A DNA stretch of 15,348 nt, from the NCBI GenBank assembly GCA_035290885.1, contig DATDTL010000077.1, positions 1-15,348 of the forward strand, in the 5' to 3' direction. The DNA comes from JACQID01 sp035290885 (GTDB lineage Archaea; Aenigmatarchaeota; Aenigmatarchaeia; GW2011-AR5). The position numbers were made by a program, and so were the translations under genes. The notes beneath the pieces were generated by a model. It did no database searches and was not told the origin of the DNA. It worked only from the letters and a program-made list of their open reading frames with translations. Below are positions 11,913-15,348 of the stretch, one piece after another; positions within the stretch are counted from its first letter, which is position 1, and each line of letters begins with the position of its first letter.

Positions 11913-12299
11913 TCAGATTATTCCAAGCTTTATCGCTATGTCGCCGGCCGCGCCTTCATTCTTGAATTTGACGTACGCACGCTTCCTTCTCTTCTGGTCT
12001 ATGGACGTCCTTACTGAAACTACAGGCGTGCCGAACATGCTTTCAACTGATTTCTTTACGCCGTCCTTTTCAGCCTTGATGTCCACGACAAATACCATCT
12101 TGTTTTCCCTTTCTATCAACTGTACGGCCTTTTCCGTCATGAGCACGAACTTGACCGTCTTGTAAGGGTCTTCCTTTATTGCAACCGTTTCCTTCTGCGT
12201 CTGAACAACAGCCTTCTCATCTTTCATCGCAGGCTTCTTTGCTTTCAATGCAGGCTTTGCCGATGTCTCAGCCGTTTTGCTTTTCTTTTCTTCGGCCAT
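11913..12299 (-). CDS. rpl23: Large-subunit ribosomal protein L23 (uL23) with long N-terminal tail
   Basis: L23 surrounds the polypeptide exit and is the main docking site for SRP. The L23 core is residues about 45-128: DPYKTVKFVLMTEKAVQLIE, ENKMVFVVDIKAEKDGVKKS, VESMFGTPVVSVRTSIDQKR and RKRAYVKFKNEGAAGDIAIK. Before it lies a tail of about 44 residues rich in Lys, Ala, Glu and Thr (AEEKKSKTAETSAKPALKAK at 2-21). Most archaeal L23 proteins are about 85 aa and lack such a tail, while eukaryotic L23a has a comparable basic extension. ATG 12299 starts 3 nt after the L4 stop. The core alone has an internal Met (in FVLMTEK) but no better start. Confidence 0.94.
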   Translation of the reverse strand: MAEEKKSKTAETSAKPALKAKKPAMKDEKAVVQTQKETVAIKEDPYKTVKFVLMTEKAVQLIERENKMVFVVDIKAEKDGVKKSVESMFGTPVVSVRTSIDQKRRKRAYVKFKNEGAAGDIAIKLGII

Positions 12300-12302
12300 A
12301 AA

Positions 12303-13100
12303 TCATGCAAACCTCTTTTCAAGCTCCTTGAGAGCTGAAACCGTGTAAACCGCGAGCCTTCCTGCGTGCGTCCCCGGTGCAAGCGCCTCGGCACTCACGT
12401 TTGCCGCGGTGACGGTATTCACCCCAGGCAATCCCGAGCATGCCTTCATGGCATCGCAACTCTTGGACACAACTAGCAAGGGCCCTACCTTCTGCCTGTA
12501 TCTCCTTCCCCTGCCCTTTCCTTTTCCGGCTCTCACTTTCTTCTGGCCCGACCTTTCCATTTCGTTGACGCCAAGCACCTTTTCCAGTGCAGTTGCCATC
12601 TGCTTGGATTTCGTAATTTTTTCAAAATCATCGGTAACTATGACAGGCAACTGCTTCTCAAACCTGTGCCCTCTTGCAGTGACCATTTCCGCGTTGCCCG
12701 TGGCAGCTATAAGCGATTTCACTGCGGCTTGGGATTCCTTCTTGTTGATTTTTTTTGACCATACTTTTTCTGCAACCGGCGGATGCGCCTTCCTTCCCTT
12801 CACCGCCTGCGCCACGAACCTTGCCGTGAACGCGAGGTTGCCTATCCTTCCGTGTATTCTTGAGATTCTTGCCATCTCCTTGTTCATCATCGTATATCTG
12901 TAATGCCTGCTGCCGTGGTAGTGGGCCGACGTCTTCTTGCCTGCCATGGGAGACCTTCCGTAAGCCTGCCTCTTGTTGGACTGGATTGCGAGCACGACCT
13001 TCTTGACAAGCGAAGGCTTGTACTCGGTCTTGAATATCGCAGGCAGTTCCACGTTCCCTGCTTCCTTGCCGTTGACGTCGTATATTTTTGCCATAATCAT
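12303..13100 (-). CDS. rpl4: Large-subunit ribosomal protein L4 (uL4/L4e type)
   Basis: L4 reaches into the exit tunnel with a long loop and binds domain I of 23S rRNA. The 265-aa product begins AKIYDVNGKEAGNVELPAIF, then LAIQSNKRQAYGRSPMAGKK and TSAHYHGSRHYRYTMMNKEM, the glycine/arginine-rich tunnel loop. The second half has KQLPVIVTDDFEKITKSKQM, a very basic VRAGKGKGRGRRYRQKVGPL and LAPGTHAGRLAVYTVSALKE, all archaeal L4. The ATG at 13100 overlaps the L3 stop by one base (TAATG). A second ATG at 13094 (MAKIYDV) fits the family N-terminus equally well, so the start may be two codons later. Confidence 0.97.
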   Translation of the reverse strand: MIMAKIYDVNGKEAGNVELPAIFKTEYKPSLVKKVVLAIQSNKRQAYGRSPMAGKKTSAHYHGSRHYRYTMMNKEMARISRIHGRIGNLAFTARFVAQAVKGRKAHPPVAEKVWSKKINKKESQAAVKSLIAATGNAEMVTARGHRFEKQLPVIVTDDFEKITKSKQMATALEKVLGVNEMERSGQKKVRAGKGKGRGRRYRQKVGPLLVVSKSCDAMKACSGLPGVNTVTAANVSAEALAPGTHAGRLAVYTVSALKELEKRFA

Positions 13101-14035
13101 TACACGCCCTGCTTGCTCTTAAGCGAAACGTACGACAGCTCCACCGGCAGCGCCTTGCCGTCTGCCTTCCTGAGCATCACCAATCGCTTCCTTGTTCCGG
13201 GCAACGAGCCCTCTATAAGCATATAATCGCTTTTCACAAGGCCGTAACCCAGCATTCCGCCGTTCGCGTTTATCTTCGCCGGCTCGTTGCCAATCAAAAG
13301 CACCCTCTTGTTTTTTTCAGTCCTTGTGAAGAATCCGTACTGGCCTGCCTGAGGCACCCTCCAGTCCACCTTTCCGGGGGTCGTCGGGCCTAGGGAGCCC
13401 ACGTGCCTGTTCATCTGCTTGTCTTTTCTGAATTGTATTCTTATCCCGTATCTTTTTACAGGGCCGGTGTAACCGAAACCTTGCGTGACTCCGGTGACGT
13501 CTATAGCCTCGCCAGAAACAAATATATCCTTTGCGCTTATTTCTTTGCCAAGAAGCGACTTGGCATATTCTATTTTTGTAGGAGCTTCTCCGCCTATTCC
13601 TATCTCAAATATTTCGGGCATGTCCTTCTTCATGCCGCTTTTTCTGGGTTGCGTTGCAACTATGAGCCGGGCATCCTTGGCATTCTCTGCAAACTTGCCT
13701 GCCTGATTGCCGGATTTTTTCTGCACGTTTTTGGGAAGGTTCTCCATCCATTTTTCCCCGACAGAACGGTTATTGGCGTAGAATCTTACGCCGCAAACAA
13801 GAAGAGAAGGAGTTTCTAATATAGTGGCAGCCTTGGTGATTACCTTGCCGTAGGTTGGCGACTTGGAATCACTGTCAGTGTATTTGACGTGCGTCATGCC
13901 GGCTTTCCATCCTGCGAACATCATGGGCTTGGCTTCGGTGCCTTCCCTGAAAAATGATACCCTTGGGTAAATGCGCTTGGCCCTGACTCTCTTGTATTGC
14001 AGTGATCCTCGTCTTGGTCTTCCTTTATGCGGCAT
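13100..14035 (-). CDS. rpl3: Large-subunit ribosomal protein L3 (uL3)
   Basis: L3 (311 aa) is an early assembly protein whose long loop reaches the peptidyl-transferase centre. The start MPHKGRPRRGSLQYKRVRAK is the archaeal/eukaryotic N-terminus, followed by FAGWKAGMTHV, EIGIGGEAPTKIEYAKSLLG, and the conserved GVTQGFGYTGPVKRYGIRIQ. The W-loop region reads NRHVGSLGPTTPGKVDWRVP then QAGQYGFFTRTEKNKRVL. The slightly short length is due to compact loops, not truncation. ATG 14035 has GAGGAGAGG a few bases upstream. L3 is the first gene of the operon, as usual in archaea. Confidence 0.98.
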   Translation of the reverse strand: MPHKGRPRRGSLQYKRVRAKRIYPRVSFFREGTEAKPMMFAGWKAGMTHVKYTDSDSKSPTYGKVITKAATILETPSLLVCGVRFYANNRSVGEKWMENLPKNVQKKSGNQAGKFAENAKDARLIVATQPRKSGMKKDMPEIFEIGIGGEAPTKIEYAKSLLGKEISAKDIFVSGEAIDVTGVTQGFGYTGPVKRYGIRIQFRKDKQMNRHVGSLGPTTPGKVDWRVPQAGQYGFFTRTEKNKRVLLIGNEPAKINANGGMLGYGLVKSDYMLIEGSLPGTRKRLVMLRKADGKALPVELSYVSLKSKQGV

Positions 14036-14063
14036 AATCCTCTCCTCTTTATTATAACCTTAC

Positions 14064-14071
14064 TTATTTAA
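14064..14071 (-). promoter_or_regulatory. Proximal candidate TATA box for the ribosomal operon
   Basis: On the minus strand this reads TTAAATAA, preceded by the purine-rich AAAGGG that would suit a BRE. A start 24-26 nt downstream falls near 14042-14044, giving a leader of only about 7-9 nt that would cut into the GAGGAGAGG ribosome-binding site. This makes it a weaker fit than the distal box for an SD-led mRNA, but both could be used. Confidence 0.4.
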
Positions 14072-14156
14072 CCCTTTGTTTAGCGACCAGCGTAGAACAA
14101 GACTGCAACGGTACAATCCTTCCGGGTACGTGAGAGCGATAATAATTAAAAAGAAA

Positions 14157-14165
14157 TATATTTAA
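14157..14165 (-). promoter_or_regulatory. Distal candidate TATA box for the ribosomal operon
   Basis: On the minus strand this reads TTAAATATA. It sits 22-30 bp after the stop of the winged-helix gene, and transcription would start near 14135. That leaves a leader of about 100 nt before L3 with an intact Shine-Dalgarno site. It shares the core TTAAATA with the box upstream of the winged-helix gene (15065-15071). The leader is long by archaeal standards and could hold an autoregulatory site, but I see no strong fold in it. Confidence 0.5.
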
Positions 14166-14186
14166 GCGCGAATTGAACACCGTTTC

Positions 14187-15044
14187 CTATGTGTAAGTGA
14201 TTGTTTCCCGCGTCACCGGCGCTAAAAACGCGTAGCCTTTGCCTCTTACCGTAGTTATGCAATCGCCGCCTCTTTCGGGCCCGGAAACGGCCTTATTGAT
14301 TCGCACCATCCTCTTCGTCATGGCATTGCCAACAACGCCACCTAAAAACCGTGACAGATAAGCCCTTGAAACAACTTCCCCGGCATGTTCCATCATGTGC
14401 TTTAAGGCAAGCTTATCTGCGATTCCCATTCTAATATCCTGCCCATTGCGGTAAACCATATGGGAATTGGCTTCATATGTGATATCGCCGGAACGCAATA
14501 TTTCAGTTTCCATGCATCCAAGATAGGCATAGCCGAAACCAGTAACACTGGCCAATCTTTCTTCTCCAAGAACTTTATGATTAAGCCTATGTACATAATG
14601 TCTGACCTGCGAGTCCCACGTACCCCCTATGCCAACATGCCTCCCGATTTCTTCAAAAGAAACGGCGGTTCCTGCCCTTGATTTCGCATATCCATGAATT
14701 TTATATTCAACGGGCGAAAGAGCATACGTGCCCCCAATTATATAGCCGTCGCCGGATTGTATTATGATGGCAGGCGTTTTTCCCGAATCGCCCAATGATA
14801 GTCTGAGACTCTTTATGTGTTGTCGTAGCGCGGGTTTTCCGCCATTGCTGTCGGCACACGTCAAAAGCTCATTGTCAGAACATACAGAACCCCGCTTTAC
14901 GACGAGCTGCCTTAAAATTCTTTTGGGCATGGACGTTATATGTGCCGGTTTGCCATCTACACATACGCCGTCTGTAAAAAGATCGTAACTGACACGGTTT
15001 GTCAAATTTACAACGCTATGGTTTTCGTCATTTCCGGCCGGCAT
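14187..15044 (-). CDS. Protein with three tandem OmpR/PhoB-type winged-helix domains, probable DNA-binding regulator
   Basis: The 285-aa product has no receiver, membrane or enzymatic domain. It reads as three copies of the Trans_reg_C winged-helix fold. Domain 1 (about 18-103) has a beta-rich start, HITSMPKRILRQLVVKRGSV, LRQHIKSLRLSL and ends IIQSGDGYII. Domain 2 (about 106-176) lacks most N-terminal strands and has LSPVEYKIHGYAKSRAGTAV, VRHYVHRLNHKVLG and ends SVTGFGYAYL. Domain 3 (about 180-274) has ADKLALKHMMEHAGEVVSRA, KRMVRINKAVSG and ends TTVRGKGYAFL. The G-x-GY wing motif recurs three times. I chose ATG 15044: a TATA box lies 24 bp upstream with no Shine-Dalgarno, as in a leaderless mRNA. 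A TTG at 15086 would overlap that box. It is transcribed toward the ribosomal operon, 151 bp away. Targets are unknown. Confidence 0.85.
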   Translation of the reverse strand: MPAGNDENHSVVNLTNRVSYDLFTDGVCVDGKPAHITSMPKRILRQLVVKRGSVCSDNELLTCADSNGGKPALRQHIKSLRLSLGDSGKTPAIIIQSGDGYIIGGTYALSPVEYKIHGYAKSRAGTAVSFEEIGRHVGIGGTWDSQVRHYVHRLNHKVLGEERLASVTGFGYAYLGCMETEILRSGDITYEANSHMVYRNGQDIRMGIADKLALKHMMEHAGEVVSRAYLSRFLGGVVGNAMTKRMVRINKAVSGPERGGDCITTVRGKGYAFLAPVTRETITYT

Positions 15045-15063
15045 ATTCCGATTTATCAAAAAA

Positions 15064-15074
15064 CTATTTAAGTA
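15064..15074 (-). promoter_or_regulatory. TATA box of the triple winged-helix gene (leaderless promoter)
   Basis: The minus strand reads TACTTAAATAG, with core TTAAATA at 15065-15071. Its centre is 24 bp from the ATG at 15044, the normal archaeal TATA-to-start distance, so the mRNA should begin at or next to the start codon. The lack of any GGTGA-like motif before that ATG agrees with this. The core is the same as in the distal operon promoter. Confidence 0.6.
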
Positions 15075-15143
15075 AAAATACTGCAACCACTGGCTTCACA
15101 AGGCATGAAATTAATGAATGTGCTGTCATGTCTGGCGGGCTTC

Positions 15144-15348
15144 TTATCCAAGATTTATTGTCCCGTTAGCTATAAGCATAAGAGCAAAGCCGAGGGCTAT
15201 AAGGAGGATACCTGTAGCGAGCCTCATGTATGATTTGTTTTTCTGCTTCCAACTCTTTATGAAAGAAATTTTGGTGCCCGAATAGGCCATCAGAAGTATT
15301 ACTGCAAGCGGCATGACAAATATTATGTTATAAATTAACAAAAGCAAC
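15144..15348 (-). CDS. C-terminal part of a polytopic membrane protein, possibly CcdA/DsbD-like, partial at window end
   Basis: The frame is open to the right edge and ends at a stop at 15144-15146, giving the last 67 residues. Two hydrophobic segments are visible, LIYNIIFVMPLAVILLMAYS and ATGILLIALGFALMLIA. They are separated by a basic cytoplasmic-looking loop (SWKQKNKSYMRL). The pattern of a Pro-containing helix, then W..K....MRL.TG..LIALG, resembles the end of CcdA/DsbD-type membrane proteins that pass electrons across the membrane for thiol-disulfide exchange. The diagnostic cysteines would lie outside the window, so this is a tentative family call. Other small transporters with a similar ending remain possible. 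It is separated from the winged-helix gene by about 100 bp, which includes that gene's own promoter. Confidence 0.55.
   Translation of the reverse strand, partial: LLLLIYNIIFVMPLAVILLMAYSGTKISFIKSWKQKNKSYMRLATGILLIALGFALMLIANGTINLG

Noticed and set aside
12409..12903. A 164-codon hydrophobic-looking frame on the plus strand
   Set aside because: It is the complement of the Lys/Arg-rich L4 coding sequence, which produces Phe/Leu/Pro-rich shadow frames.
15045..15086. An earlier TTG start for the triple winged-helix protein
   Set aside because: It would run through the TATA box at 15064-15074, and the ATG at 15044 sits at the expected leaderless distance.
1..15348. CRISPR array, insertion sequence or transposase, restriction or toxin genes
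   Set aside because: No regularly spaced repeats, transposase motifs or defence domains were seen anywhere in the window.

Overview
The window is an archaeal chromosome segment dominated by one long minus-strand translation operon. Read 5'->3' on the minus strand it encodes L3, L4, L23, L2, S19, L22, S3, L29, aIF1 (SUI1), RNase P Rpp29, S17, L14, L24, S4e, L5, S14, S8, L6, L32e, a small zinc-ribbon protein, L19e, L18, S5, L30, L15 and SecY. S4e, L32e, L19e, Rpp29, aIF1, TATA-box promoters and an intron-containing tRNA rule out Bacteria. Compact genes, short L30 and L15, and a tRNA intron with only a partial bulge-helix-bulge would fit a small-genome DPANN archaeon, for example the Micrarchaeota/ARMAN lineage. 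That placement is inference; a phylogeny of the concatenated ribosomal proteins would be needed.

Layout. Positions 1-140 (+) hold the C-terminal end of an MgtE/SLC41-type Mg2+ transporter, overlapped tail to tail by a possible 31-aa membrane peptide on the minus strand. Positions 382-539 hold an odd run of perfect hairpins bounded by two near-identical copies of the 3' end of tRNA-Gly. The tRNA-Gly(UCC) gene itself (minus) has a 39-nt anticodon-loop intron. Positions 634-897 are a gene-free AT-rich gap with a strong hairpin just after secY. Positions 898-14035 are the operon. Genes overlap by 1-20 nt or are separated by 0-15 nt, and many stop codons are embedded in the Shine-Dalgarno sequence (GGTGA-like) of the next gene, so the whole unit looks translationally coupled and probably shares one mRNA. 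Positions 14036-14186 are the promoter/leader region with two candidate TATA boxes.

Upstream of the operon, also on the minus strand, is an unusual 285-aa regulator-like protein that reads as three tandem OmpR/PhoB-type winged-helix domains with no receiver domain. Its TATA box is placed for a leaderless transcript. Before it lies the C-terminal part of a membrane protein resembling CcdA/DsbD, cut by the window edge.

The operon products build both ribosomal subunits, select the start codon (aIF1), mature tRNA (Rpp29) and export membrane proteins (SecY). The least expected items are the triple winged-helix protein, the extra zinc-ribbon gene between L32e and L19e, the hairpin cluster beside tRNA-Gly, an extra hydrophobic hairpin in SecY, and a long Lys/Ala-rich N-terminal tail on L23.
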